From: Prevotella sp. UBA3675
GTDB taxonomy: Bacteria; Bacteroidota; Bacteroidia; Bacteroidales; Bacteroidaceae
DNA: 53,852 nt
Direction: 5' to 3'
NCBI GenBank assembly: GCA_002372235.1
Contig: DFJI01000001.1
Location: 17,680 to 71,531, forward strand
Shown: in pieces, positions 32,587-40,023 of the stretch
How positions within the stretch are numbered: the first letter of the stretch is position 1
Layout: the number at the start of each line of letters is the position of its first letter
The notes under the pieces: generated by a model
What the model was told of the DNA's origin: nothing
Databases searched by the model: none
Seen by the model: only the letters and a program-made list of their open reading frames with translations
Position numbers and translations under genes: made by a program

Positions 32587-32658
32587 ATCTGCTCCCATCT
32601 GCTCCCTCATAACCCGTTGATTATGAAGAGAATGCAGATGGGAGCAGATGGAGCAGAT
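32587..32658. repeat. Palindromic element with 9/10-mer tandem arms between fructokinase and gyrB
   Basis: The left arm (32587-32606) is two units of ATCTGCTCCC. The right arm (32634-32658) is the inverse in two to three units (GCAGATGGG AGCAGATGG AGCAGAT). An inner stem TCATAA / TTATGA (32607-32626) closes the centre. Confidence 0.7.
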
Positions 32659-32686
32659 AAAAACAAAACTTTTCTCGGTTCAGAGA

Positions 32687-34660
32687 CTAAGCATCGATAT
32701 TGGCGTAGGTGGCATTCTTCTCGATGAACTCACGGCGAGGCTCCACGTCGTCGCCCATCAGCATGGAGAATATCTCATCGGCCTCGGCTGCGTTCTCGAT
32801 AGTCACCTGCTTCAGCAAGCGGTTCTCGGGATTCATGGTTGTCTCCCACAGTTGCTCGGGGTTCATCTCACCCAGACCTTTGTAGCGCTGGGTGTGCAGC
32901 GCGTTAGAGTTCTCGTCGCCAGCCACATACTTATCAATGAAAGCCTGACGCTGCTGCTCAGTGTAGCAGTATTCAGAGAATTTCTTGTAAGTACACTTAT
33001 AGAGCGGCGGTGTGGCGATGTAGAGGTGGCCGCCCTGAATGACCTGCGGCATGAAGCGATAGAAGAGTGTCATGATGAGCGTGTCGATGTGAGAGCCATC
33101 GACATCGGCATCGGTCATGATGATAATCTTGTCGTAGCGCAGCTTGTCGATGTTGGCCTCGCGGTCGCCTTCGCCGTCAACGCCGAAGCGAACGCCGATG
33201 CTCTGGATGATGTTCATGACCGACTCAGCCTCGAACACGCGATGCCACTGCACCTTCTCTACGTTCAGAATCTTACCGCGAAGGGGCAGGATGGCCTGGA
33301 AGTGACGGTCGCGTCCCTGCTTGGCCGAACCGCCTGCCGAGTCACCCTCGACGAGGAATATCTCACAGTTCTTCGGGTCTTTGTTAGAGCAGTCGGCCAG
33401 TTTGCCCGGCAGACCGCCACCGCTCATCGGATTCTTGCGCTGCACGCTCTCACGCGCCTTGCGGGCTGCGATACGTGCCGTAGCAGCCAGCACCACCTTG
33501 TCGCAGATGAGCTTGGCCTCCTTCGGGTGCTCCTCCAGATAGTTGCTGAGGGCTTCGCCCACTGCCTGCTGCACGGCTCCGGCCACCTCGCTGTTGCCCA
33601 GCTTGGTCTTCGTCTGACCCTCGAACTGGGGCTCGGCCACCTTGATGGAGATGACTGCCGTCAGACCCTCGCGGAAGTCCTCGCCGGCAATCTCAATCTT
33701 AGCCTTCTCTATCTGCTTCGAGATTTGCGGATCGGCATCGGCGTATGCCTTCAGCGTGCGCGTCAGGGCCATGCGGAAGCCAGTGAGGTGCGTACCGCCC
33801 TCGATGGTATTGATATTGTTCACGTAGGAGTGGATGTTCTCCGTGTAGTCAGTGTTATACATCACGGCCACCTCGATGGGCACGCCCTGCTTCTCGGTCT
33901 TCAGATAGATGACATCGTCGAAGAGGTGGGTGCGGTGACGATCCACGTAGCGCACGAACTCCTTCAGACCTTCCTTGGCATGGAACACCTCGGGCTCTTT
34001 CAGGTTGCCCTCTTCGTCAGGACGCAGGTCGGTGAGGGTGATGGTGATGCCGGCATTCAGATAGGCCAGCTCACGCATACGCTTGGCGATGATGTCGTAC
34101 TTGTATTCGGTAGTGGTGAAGATGGACCCGTCGGGCCAGAACTGCTGCCGTGTACCCGTCAGATCCGTATTGCCTACAATCTTCACGTCGTAGAGGGGCT
34201 TGCCCTTCTCGTATTCCTGCTGGTAGATGTGGCCGTTGCGGAACACCTGCGACTTCATGTGGGTTGACAGTGCATTCACACAGCTCACGCCCACACCGTG
34301 CAGACCGCCCGACACCTTATAGCTGCCCTTGTCGAACTTACCGCCAGCATGCAAGACGGTCATGACCACCTCAAGTGCCGACTTGTGCATCTTCTCATGC
34401 TCATCGACGGGAATGCCACGACCGTTATCTTGTACTGTAATAGAATTGTCTTCATTGATAGTCACCTCGATGTGCGTGCAATAGCCCGCCATTGCTTCGT
34501 CAATAGAGTTATCTACTGTTTCGTTTACGAGGTGATGGAGTCCTTTCTCACTAATATCGCCGATGTACATAGCGGGGCGCTTGCGCACGGCCTCTAATCC
34601 CTCGAGTACCTGAATATTACTCGCTGAATAGTTTTCGTTTTGATTCAGTTCTTCTGCCAT
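32687..34660 (-). CDS. gyrB: DNA gyrase subunit B
   Basis: The protein has 657 residues, the short Bacteroidetes GyrB. GHKL ATPase motifs: NETVDNSIDEAMAGYCTHI, VQDNGRGIPVDEHEK and KVSGGLHGVGVSCVNALS. The Toprim domain has CEIFLVEGDSAGGSAKQGRD (acidic EGDSAGG) and IIIMTDADVDGSHIDTL (DxD). The C-terminal QRYKGLGEMNPEQLWETTM completes the signature. It introduces negative supercoils with GyrA. A GyrB rather than ParE assignment rests on the overall motif set and length. Confidence 0.93.
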   Translation of the reverse strand: MAEELNQNENYSASNIQVLEGLEAVRKRPAMYIGDISEKGLHHLVNETVDNSIDEAMAGYCTHIEVTINEDNSITVQDNGRGIPVDEHEKMHKSALEVVMTVLHAGGKFDKGSYKVSGGLHGVGVSCVNALSTHMKSQVFRNGHIYQQEYEKGKPLYDVKIVGNTDLTGTRQQFWPDGSIFTTTEYKYDIIAKRMRELAYLNAGITITLTDLRPDEEGNLKEPEVFHAKEGLKEFVRYVDRHRTHLFDDVIYLKTEKQGVPIEVAVMYNTDYTENIHSYVNNINTIEGGTHLTGFRMALTRTLKAYADADPQISKQIEKAKIEIAGEDFREGLTAVISIKVAEPQFEGQTKTKLGNSEVAGAVQQAVGEALSNYLEEHPKEAKLICDKVVLAATARIAARKARESVQRKNPMSGGGLPGKLADCSNKDPKNCEIFLVEGDSAGGSAKQGRDRHFQAILPLRGKILNVEKVQWHRVFEAESVMNIIQSIGVRFGVDGEGDREANIDKLRYDKIIIMTDADVDGSHIDTLIMTLFYRFMPQVIQGGHLYIATPPLYKCTYKKFSEYCYTEQQRQAFIDKYVAGDENSNALHTQRYKGLGEMNPEQLWETTMNPENRLLKQVTIENAAEADEIFSMLMGDDVEPRREFIEKNATYANIDA

Positions 34661-34686
34661 TTGTTAGTTCTCTACTAAATAGGCTA

Positions 34687-34694
34687 CAAAATTA
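34687..34694 (-). promoter_or_regulatory. -7 box of gyrB
   Basis: TAATTTTG on the minus strand (34694-34687), 26 bases before ATG 34660; no clear -33 TTG. Confidence 0.55.
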
Positions 34695-34794
34695 ATAAAA
34701 AAAGGCGACTTCCACGAACTTATTTTAATTAATTAGCAGAACGTCGCGCTTATTTTCGCATCTTTTCATAAAAAAATGCGCCGGTAGCTAAACA

Positions 34795-35583
34795 TTAAAA
34801 CATCCAGCCTACCGTAAAGTACCAGGTGCGCATCTTGGAATTTGCGTTCAGTACAGGAGAGAAGCGAATGCCATCGCCATTCACAGATGTGTTGTTCACG
34901 AGATTCTGGAAGCCATGACGATACTGTATGTTGCCTATGAGGTTCTTCCACTGGAATGCAGCCGAGAGCACCAGTCCGTAATCGAAGCGCGAGAAGCGTC
35001 CTTCAGAGAAATAGCTATAGCTGTTGCTCGTCTCAGAAAGTTTGTTCAGAGCATAATTTTTAGAATCGTAGAATTCATTGCCGTAATTATGCTTGAGACT
35101 TCCGCCCAGACCCAGAGCAATATATTCACCTAAGCCCAGTTGCACCTGCATGTCCTTATTGATAAAGAAATGATAATTGGCCACGATGGGTAACGACAGC
35201 CAGGAAGAGGTCATGTCCATCTTAACCCAGTGGCGCTCTGCGCTACTTGCGCTACTGCTACTGAGATCCAGTGTATATTCATTCGACGTGGAGCACGCCT
35301 TGGTCGAGAACTCCAATGCGCCTTTTATTGAAATGCTCTTGATGATGGCCACGTCGAGTGCGGCACCGAGCACAAAGCCTGCCTTGGCTTTCGGCGACAC
35401 AGCGCCATAGCGGCTGTCCAACAGGCTGATACTGGTCTCCAAGCTCTGGTTACTCACATCTACGCCAATATAAGCCCCTTTGGTGACACGCTGTGCGGGA
35501 CGCTCAGCCGAGAACCATTGTATCTGTGCCTGTGAGGCGAGTGTCATTGTAGCGAGGATTGCTGCTAAGAAAAACTTTTTCAT
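34795..35583 (-). CDS. Outer-membrane beta-barrel protein (PorT/OMP_b-brl type)
   Basis: The protein has 262 residues with a signal peptide (MKKFFLAAILATMTLASQAQ). Alternating hydrophobic strands with Gly/aromatic girdle residues (KAGFVLGAALDVAIIKSISI, MQVQLGLGEYIALGLGGSL, MRTWYFTVGWMF) end in a terminal Phe, the mark of an outer-membrane barrel recognised by Bam. About eight strands are likely. No specific function is visible. It has its own promoter (35756-35789) with an unusually long (~165-base) leader. Confidence 0.75.
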   Translation of the reverse strand: MKKFFLAAILATMTLASQAQIQWFSAERPAQRVTKGAYIGVDVSNQSLETSISLLDSRYGAVSPKAKAGFVLGAALDVAIIKSISIKGALEFSTKACSTSNEYTLDLSSSSASSAERHWVKMDMTSSWLSLPIVANYHFFINKDMQVQLGLGEYIALGLGGSLKHNYGNEFYDSKNYALNKLSETSNSYSYFSEGRFSRFDYGLVLSAAFQWKNLIGNIQYRHGFQNLVNNTSVNGDGIRFSPVLNANSKMRTWYFTVGWMF

Positions 35584-35755
35584 GATGACTCTTTTCTGTT
35601 TCTTGCCCGGAGAAGCCGCTCATGTCCGAAGCTTTTTTCTTTATATAGTACGGTTCATAGAAGCTAAAGGCGGAGCGGCTCTTCCTTGCATTCGCTGATG
35701 CAACGCCTTTCGGCAAACTATGTATTCTCAAAACGCCATAACAGTTTTGTTGTTG
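35584..35755 (-). promoter_or_regulatory. Long 5' leader of the barrel gene
   Basis: From the predicted start (~35750) to ATG 35583 there are ~165 bases without a clear ORF. AGCCGCTC (~35611) and GAGCGGCT (~35673) can pair across a U-rich segment, and GTTGCATCAGCGAATGCAA forms a small hairpin. This hints at leader-level control; no known riboswitch is recognised. Confidence 0.4.
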
Positions 35756-35789
35756 CAAAAGTAATAAAAAAAAGAGTGTTATGAACAAA
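35756..35789 (-). promoter_or_regulatory. Promoter of the barrel gene
   Basis: On the minus strand TTTG (35789-35786), 22 bases, TACTTTTG (35763-35756). Confidence 0.65.
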
Positions 35790-35814
35790 TTCTACATTAT
35801 TTTTAGGTTTCGCT

Positions 35815-35857
35815 CACAAAAAAAAAGACGAAACGACAAAGAATGCCTTGCCGTTTC
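35815..35857 (-). terminator. Terminator of the SpoU methyltransferase gene
   Basis: A minus-strand stem GAAACGGCAA / TTGTCGTTTC (one G-U pair, 35857-35830) is followed by a run of ten T. Confidence 0.82.
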
Positions 35858-35900
35858 ATCTTAATATATTGACAATCGTGGGGCTTACACCACACGAAGG

Positions 35901-36677
35901 CTATGGCGTTCTTTGCCGCACGGCCTCGAACAGCAGGATGGCGGCTGAGACGGAGACGTTGAGCGAGTCGAGCCGCCCCAGCATGGGGATGCGGATATGG
36001 GCGGTGGCCGCCTTGCGCCACTGGTCGGTCAGGCCCGTCGATTCGGTTCCCATGACGATGGCCGTTCCGCCCGTCATGTCGGTATCGTAGTAGAGTTTGG
36101 AGTCCTGCAGTTGGGCGGTGAGAATCTGAATATTGCGCTCTTGGAAGAAAGCGATGGCTTCCGCCGACGTGCAGGCCACCACAGGCACGGTGAAGACGGC
36201 TCCGATGGAAGAGCGTATGAGATTGGGATTGTAGAGATCTGTGAGCGGATCACAGACTATCACGGCATCGGCTTGCGCCGCATCAGCCGAACGAAGCACA
36301 GCCCCCAGATTGCCCGGCTTCTCTACACTCTCTAGAACCACTATGAGCGGATGCTCAGGCAGCTGCAAATCTTCCAGCCGCAGGTACTTCGCTTTTACTA
36401 TTGCAACAATCCCTTCAGTAGAGCCACGATAGGCCATTTTCTCATAGACCTTCGGAGTAACCGTGTAGCAACTCCCCTCCCAACCTGGGTAGGGGTTGGG
36501 GGAGAGGCTGAAAATACTCTCTACCTCATATCCTGCTTCTACACAATGCTCCAACTCGCGGCGACCTTCCACTACGAACACGCCTTCCTTCTTGCGCTGC
36601 TGCGACTTCTGCTGGAGCAGTAGCAGTCGCTTGACCTTCGGATTCTGCAGACTCGAAATAACCAGTTCGTCTCTCAT
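35901..36677 (-). CDS. SpoU/TrmH-family RNA 2'-O-ribose methyltransferase
   Basis: The start is ATG 36677 (MRDELVISSLQNPKVKRLLL), 258 residues. An N-terminal SpoU substrate-binding domain (GVFVVEGRRELEHCV) precedes the knotted SPOUT domain with motif 1 EKPGNLGAVLRSADAA (Asn/Arg), motif 2 AIVMGTESTGL and motif 3 IPMLGRLDSLNVSVSAAILL. It methylates a ribose in rRNA or tRNA using SAM; the exact site is not predictable. A GC-rich palindrome (36472-36504) lies in frame and encodes LSPNPYPGWEG in the N-terminal domain. It is separated by one base from the stop of the upstream gene. Confidence 0.88.
   Translation of the reverse strand: MRDELVISSLQNPKVKRLLLLQQKSQQRKKEGVFVVEGRRELEHCVEAGYEVESIFSLSPNPYPGWEGSCYTVTPKVYEKMAYRGSTEGIVAIVKAKYLRLEDLQLPEHPLIVVLESVEKPGNLGAVLRSADAAQADAVIVCDPLTDLYNPNLIRSSIGAVFTVPVVACTSAEAIAFFQERNIQILTAQLQDSKLYYDTDMTGGTAIVMGTESTGLTDQWRKAATAHIRIPMLGRLDSLNVSVSAAILLFEAVRQRTP
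36472..36504 (-). repeat. GC-rich palindrome inside the SpoU methyltransferase gene
   Basis: CTCCCCTCCCAACCT and AGGGGTTGGGGGAG face each other around GGGT, an imperfect inverted repeat. It reads in frame as SLSPNPYPGWEGS, an unusual proline/glycine stretch for this fold. Confidence 0.55.
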
Positions 36678-36678
36678 C

Positions 36679-37446
36679 TTAGAACAGCACCTCATAAAGC
36701 CATTTTTTCTCGTCCATGTGTCTCTCGCGACTATGCCACTCGCCGGTTGCGTCTTCACCATGGGCACGAGCCGCATCGATATAGTCGTCGCTATGACTGT
36801 GTATCTCCATCGTGTAGTACCAATGGCTCAGCTCGATGAAGCCCACGCCGTCGAAGGTCTTGCCATCCTTGACCACATCAGCCAGAAAAGCTTGTGGGAA
36901 CTGCGCTATGGGATACTTGTTGTAATGTTCCTCTTTATGATAGCCGTAAGCAATAGACACCCACACCTCGTCGCTCTCCTGATTGAACTTGCGCCAAGCA
37001 GGCTCATTCTCAATCATGCCAAGCACCTCGGCCAGTGAACGGGCGTTGGGCCGCTCAAACTTAGGCCAGGTCACATGCAGCCGCATCACGTACTTCCTCT
37101 TGGCATTTTCTTCTTCCACTTCGAGGGGCACGTCGATAGTCACCTCATGCTGAGGCAGAAGCGGTTGAGTGCGCACCTCTTGATGATTGACAGTGCTACT
37201 GATGACAAAAGCTTGCCCGTCCCAGTAATAGTCAAAGGAATGTCCAAGAAGGAAGAAACTGATGAGATGATCATACCCACCCCATTTCTGGGGAATATGC
37301 ACCGTCCAAGGTAGATCCCACTCGATTGTTGAGCTTTCAAATTTTTTGACAACTGCAAGGGCACGCTGTTTTTGCTCTTCAGTGGCTTCACGATAGTTTA
37401 CCAAGCAGCTTATACGCAATACCAGGTCGGTCTCTGGGGTTCTCAT
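36679..37446 (-). CDS. Conserved-looking cytoplasmic protein of unknown function
   Basis: Start ATG 37446 (MRTPETDLVLRISCLVNYRE) is preferred because upstream in-frame codons fall in the rpsT terminator. The protein has 255 residues, soluble, rich in Trp/Tyr and acidic residues, with no signal peptide or membrane segment. Recognisable segments such as WGGYDHLISFFLLGHSFDYY and GFIELSHWYYTMEIHSHSDD do not match a family I know. It is translationally close to the SpoU gene (one base apart) and probably cotranscribed with it. Confidence 0.6.
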   Translation of the reverse strand: MRTPETDLVLRISCLVNYREATEEQKQRALAVVKKFESSTIEWDLPWTVHIPQKWGGYDHLISFFLLGHSFDYYWDGQAFVISSTVNHQEVRTQPLLPQHEVTIDVPLEVEEENAKRKYVMRLHVTWPKFERPNARSLAEVLGMIENEPAWRKFNQESDEVWVSIAYGYHKEEHYNKYPIAQFPQAFLADVVKDGKTFDGVGFIELSHWYYTMEIHSHSDDYIDAARAHGEDATGEWHSRERHMDEKKWLYEVLF

Positions 37447-37482
37447 AATTGGTATAATGTTGTTTTGGGTTAGTGAAAAAAT

Positions 37483-37529
37483 AAAAAAAAATGACCACAC
37501 ACCCATTTTATTTAGAGTGTGCGGCCATT
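37483..37529 (-). terminator. Terminator of rpsT
   Basis: A minus-strand 15-bp stem (AATGGCCGCACACTC / GGGTGTGTGGTCATT, closed by a few G-U pairs) is followed by eight T. Confidence 0.85.
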
Positions 37530-37556
37530 ATGATTTTTGCCGATGAGCCGCTCTGT

Positions 37557-37811
37557 TTAGCCCAACTTATTGATGTGCTTGCAGAGGCTTGACTTCAGGT
37601 TGGCAGCCTTGTTCTTGTGAATGATGTGGGTCTTAGCAAGCTTGTCCAGCATCTTCTGAACTTTAGGATACAGGGCTACAGCCTCGTTCTTCTCAGTCAT
37701 TGCGCGCAGCTTGCGAACAGCGTTACGCATGGTCTTTGCATAATACCTGTTGTGCAGAGCCTTTTTCTTGTCCTGGCGAATTCTCTTCACCGACGATTTG
37801 TGGTTTGCCAT
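37557..37811 (-). CDS. rpsT: 30S ribosomal protein S20
   Basis: The 84-residue basic protein starts MANHKSSVKRIRQDKKKALHNR and has the S20 helical pattern (KTMRNAVRKLRAMTEKNEA, then HKNKAANLKSSLCKHINKL). It binds 16S rRNA early in 30S assembly. It lies downstream of tRNA-Glu on the same strand; the region between holds an attenuator-like hairpin (37891-37913). A strong terminator follows. Confidence 0.96.
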   Translation of the reverse strand: MANHKSSVKRIRQDKKKALHNRYYAKTMRNAVRKLRAMTEKNEAVALYPKVQKMLDKLAKTHIIHKNKAANLKSSLCKHINKLG

Positions 37812-37890
37812 TTTTTGTTGTTTTTTTAAAGGAATTAATAATTAAAGCTTATGGGTCTTACACCTCTTTCGGGTTGCCCTGGGCGGTTCC

Positions 37891-37913
37891 AAATAAAAGC
37901 GGCCAAACCGCTT
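37891..37913 (-). terminator. Terminator after tRNA-Glu
   Basis: Minus-strand stem AGCGG / CCGCT with loop TTTGG (37912-37898) is followed by TTTTATTT. It probably ends the tRNA transcript before rpsT. Confidence 0.65.
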
Positions 37914-37992
37914 CTCATTGAACCTCCGTCACCTCTTCCCGACCGTTGGCCGGTAGCGCACCACAGCGCAGATGGCGGATTTAACCTATCTG

Positions 37993-38064
37993 TAGTCCCT
38001 AGGAGAGTCGAACTCCTCTTTAGAGAATGAAAATCTCTCGTCCTAACCGATAGACGAAGGGACC
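37993..38064 (-). tRNA. tRNA-Glu (anticodon UUC)
   Basis: On the minus strand the 72-base sequence begins GGTCCCTTCGTCTATCGGTT and ends AGGAGTTCGACTCTCCTAGG GACTA. It has a 7-bp acceptor stem, a D-arm GGTTAGGAC, an anticodon arm AGAGATTTTCATTCTCT with TTC as anticodon, and a T-arm GAGTTCGACTC. CCA is not encoded. It closely follows the Glu tRNA pattern. Confidence 0.93.
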
Positions 38065-38121
38065 ATCGCTTTACGCATCGCTGAAACGCCGAACGAGTCA
38101 GCTCCTGACTGAAAGCGGGTG

Positions 38122-38153
38122 CAAAATTACGGATTTTTTCCTGTCCCACCAAA
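38122..38153 (-). promoter_or_regulatory. Promoter of tRNA-Glu
   Basis: Minus-strand TTTG (38153-38150), 20 bases, TAATTTTG (38129-38122), a perfect consensus. A ~55-base 5' leader precedes the mature tRNA. Confidence 0.78.
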
Positions 38154-38213
38154 TTTTTCTTTGTTTTTTTCGCCTTTCCTCCTGTTTTTAGTCTTTTTTC
38201 GGGAAAAACTTAG

Positions 38214-38221
38214 TAACTTTG
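38214..38221 (+). promoter_or_regulatory. -7 box of recO, suggesting a leaderless mRNA
   Basis: TAACTTTG ends 6 bases before ATG 38228, so transcription would begin at or within a base or two of the start codon. Confidence 0.58.
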
Positions 38222-38227
38222 CCTCCG

Positions 38228-38992
38228 ATGCTCAGCAAGACCGAGGCCATTGTGCTCCATTCCATCAAGTACGGCGAACAGAAAATCATCGTCGATATGT
38301 TCACCCGCCAGCACGGCAGGCTTTCGTTCATCGTGTCGCTACCCAAGAGCAATCACGGCAAACTGAAGAAGCAGTACTTCCAACCGCTCACGCCGCTCTC
38401 CATTGAGTGCGACGTGAAGCCTCAGGCGCAACTTCAGAAGCTGCAAGAGGCCAGCCTGCTCATGCCGCTGTCCTCACTGCTCTACGACCCCACTAAGCTC
38501 TCCATCAGCCTGTTTCTGTCGGAGTTTCTCTATCACGCGCTGAAAGGCGAGCAACAGAACGCACCGCTGTTCGACTACGTGCTGTCCAGCCTCCAGTGGT
38601 TAGACAGTCGTGAGCGCGACTATGCCAACTTCCATCTTGTGTTTCTCATGCGCCTCACGCGCTTCCTCGGCTTCTATCCCAATTTGGAGGAAGGCCGAGC
38701 AAGGAGGGATGAGGAAAGTGGCGCGAACGAGGGTGGGGAAAAACTCTACTTCGACTTGCGTGCAGCCTCGTTTTGTACAGTTCCTCCCTTCCATCGCGAC
38801 TATCTGTTGCCGCAAGAAGCTACCACGCTACGCCTGATGATGCGCATGGATTACTCCAACCTGCACCTGTTCCGCATGAGTCGCCAACAGCGCAACCGCT
38901 GCATCGAGGTGGCCCTGCAGTTCTATCGCTTGCACCTGCCCGACTTCCCCGACTTGCGGTCTCTCGAAGTCTTGCGCGAACTGTGGGACTGA
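38228..38992 (+). CDS. recO: DNA repair protein RecO
   Basis: The start is ATG 38228; 254 residues. An N-terminal OB fold (MLSKTEAIVLHSIKYGEQKI, then VDMFTRQHGRLSFIV) is followed by the helical zinc-finger-like region in Bacteroidetes form (FLMRLTRFLGFYPNLE, then YFDLRAASFCTVPP). RecO loads RecA on SSB-coated DNA with RecR. A polar insertion (EEGRARRDEESGANEGGE) lies after FYPNL. The last 70 bases overlap, on opposite strands, the 3' end of the channel gene. Confidence 0.9.
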   Translation: MLSKTEAIVLHSIKYGEQKIIVDMFTRQHGRLSFIVSLPKSNHGKLKKQYFQPLTPLSIECDVKPQAQLQKLQEASLLMPLSSLLYDPTKLSISLFLSEFLYHALKGEQQNAPLFDYVLSSLQWLDSRERDYANFHLVFLMRLTRFLGFYPNLEEGRARRDEESGANEGGEKLYFDLRAASFCTVPPFHRDYLLPQEATTLRLMMRMDYSNLHLFRMSRQQRNRCIEVALQFYRLHLPDFPDLRSLEVLRELWD

Positions 38993-39849
38993 CCGTTCTG
39001 CTGCTGTCTCTTCTCTTGCGCCAGTTCCTTCTCTTCTTCCCATTTCTCCAAGGCCAGCTGAAACTCGCGCAGCTGCTGTTTCATCTGCTCTACCTCAATC
39101 TCAATACTGCTGCTGCGGGCCTCCAGCTCACGACGGCGGCGCACCTGCTGCAGCGAATCGACAATGACACCCACTATCAGGTTGAGCAACACGTAGGAGG
39201 CTATCAGGATGAAGGAGAAGAAGTAGAGCCAGGCCCACGGGTCCTCGCCCATGATGACATACATCACGTCGCTCCAGTCATCGAGGGTCATCATCTGGAA
39301 CAGCGTGAGAAACGAACGGCCCACGTTGCCGAAATAATCAGGATGGATGTGACCATAGAGATTGGTGCCCGCAATGGCATAGACACTGTAGAGCATGGAG
39401 AAGTAGATGCCCGTTCCCACGATGGCCGGCACCGACTTCACGATGGCCTCCGACACGCTCTGCAGTCGCTGATAGCGCGAGAAGAGGCGCATGGTGTTCA
39501 GCAGTCGCAACATTCGGAGCGTGCGGGCTCCCACGAACACGCCCAGACCGGAAAAGAGGCTCACGGCAGCCAAGAACGTCACGATGAAGTCGAAGCAGTT
39601 CCAGTGACGCCACTTGCCATTGGAGCGGAAGAAGTTCCACATGCTGCCTCCCCGCCGACATATCCATATACGCACTGCAATCTCAACGACGAAGAACAGG
39701 ATGCTGATATCACTGAAGATATAGAGCGCATATCCATATTGTGCGGAGATGTCCTGATCGGTCATGAGGAAAGCAGCCAGCAGGTTCAGTGCCAGCAACG
39801 TGTTGATGAATCCGTCGGCTATTCTTTTCCTTAGACTTATATGGGTCAT
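38923..39849 (-). CDS. Voltage-gated cation channel of the NaChBac/NavAb type with a calcium-like selectivity filter
   Basis: The protein has 308 residues. Six TM helices are visible: S1 (~11-30), S2 (~40-62), S3 (~84-101), S4 with gating charges R109, R112, R115, R121 and R125 (RTLRMLRLLNTMRLFSR), S5 (~145-165), and S6 (~208-235). The pore loop FQMMTLDDWSDVMYV has the filter TLDDWSD at residues ~188-194, versus TLESWS in sodium-selective NavAb/NaChBac. A C-terminal coiled coil follows (~238-285, EIEVEQMKQQLREFQLALEK), as in the BacNav family, then a very basic tail coded within the recO overlap. It forms a homotetramer in the inner membrane. Calcium selectivity is inferred from the filter. 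Confidence 0.88.
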   Translation of the reverse strand: MTHISLRKRIADGFINTLLALNLLAAFLMTDQDISAQYGYALYIFSDISILFFVVEIAVRIWICRRGGSMWNFFRSNGKWRHWNCFDFIVTFLAAVSLFSGLGVFVGARTLRMLRLLNTMRLFSRYQRLQSVSEAIVKSVPAIVGTGIYFSMLYSVYAIAGTNLYGHIHPDYFGNVGRSFLTLFQMMTLDDWSDVMYVIMGEDPWAWLYFFSFILIASYVLLNLIVGVIVDSLQQVRRRRELEARSSSIEIEVEQMKQQLREFQLALEKWEEEKELAQEKRQQQNGQSHSSRKTSRDRKSGKSGRCKR

Positions 39850-39877
39850 TGTGGGGGATGATTGATTTTTTCCTCTG

Positions 39878-39885
39878 CAAATTTA
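39878..39885 (-). promoter_or_regulatory. -7 box of the channel gene
   Basis: TAAATTTG on the minus strand, 28 bases before ATG 39849. Confidence 0.55.
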
Positions 39886-40023
39886 GAGAAAAAGCATGAT
39901 TCGGCCATCTTCTGAACGAAGAAATTAAGTTTTCTTTACAGGACGGAGTGAGGGAGTGTCCCCGTTTTTCAGATGATTCAGTACAAATCGCCAAATGACC
40001 ACTGGTCGCTAAGCGAGGGCGGC

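Noticed and set aside
32648..34267. 539-codon plus-strand ORF opposite gyrB
   Set aside because: It is an antisense shadow of a strongly conserved GyrB frame; long antisense ORFs are expected with this codon use.
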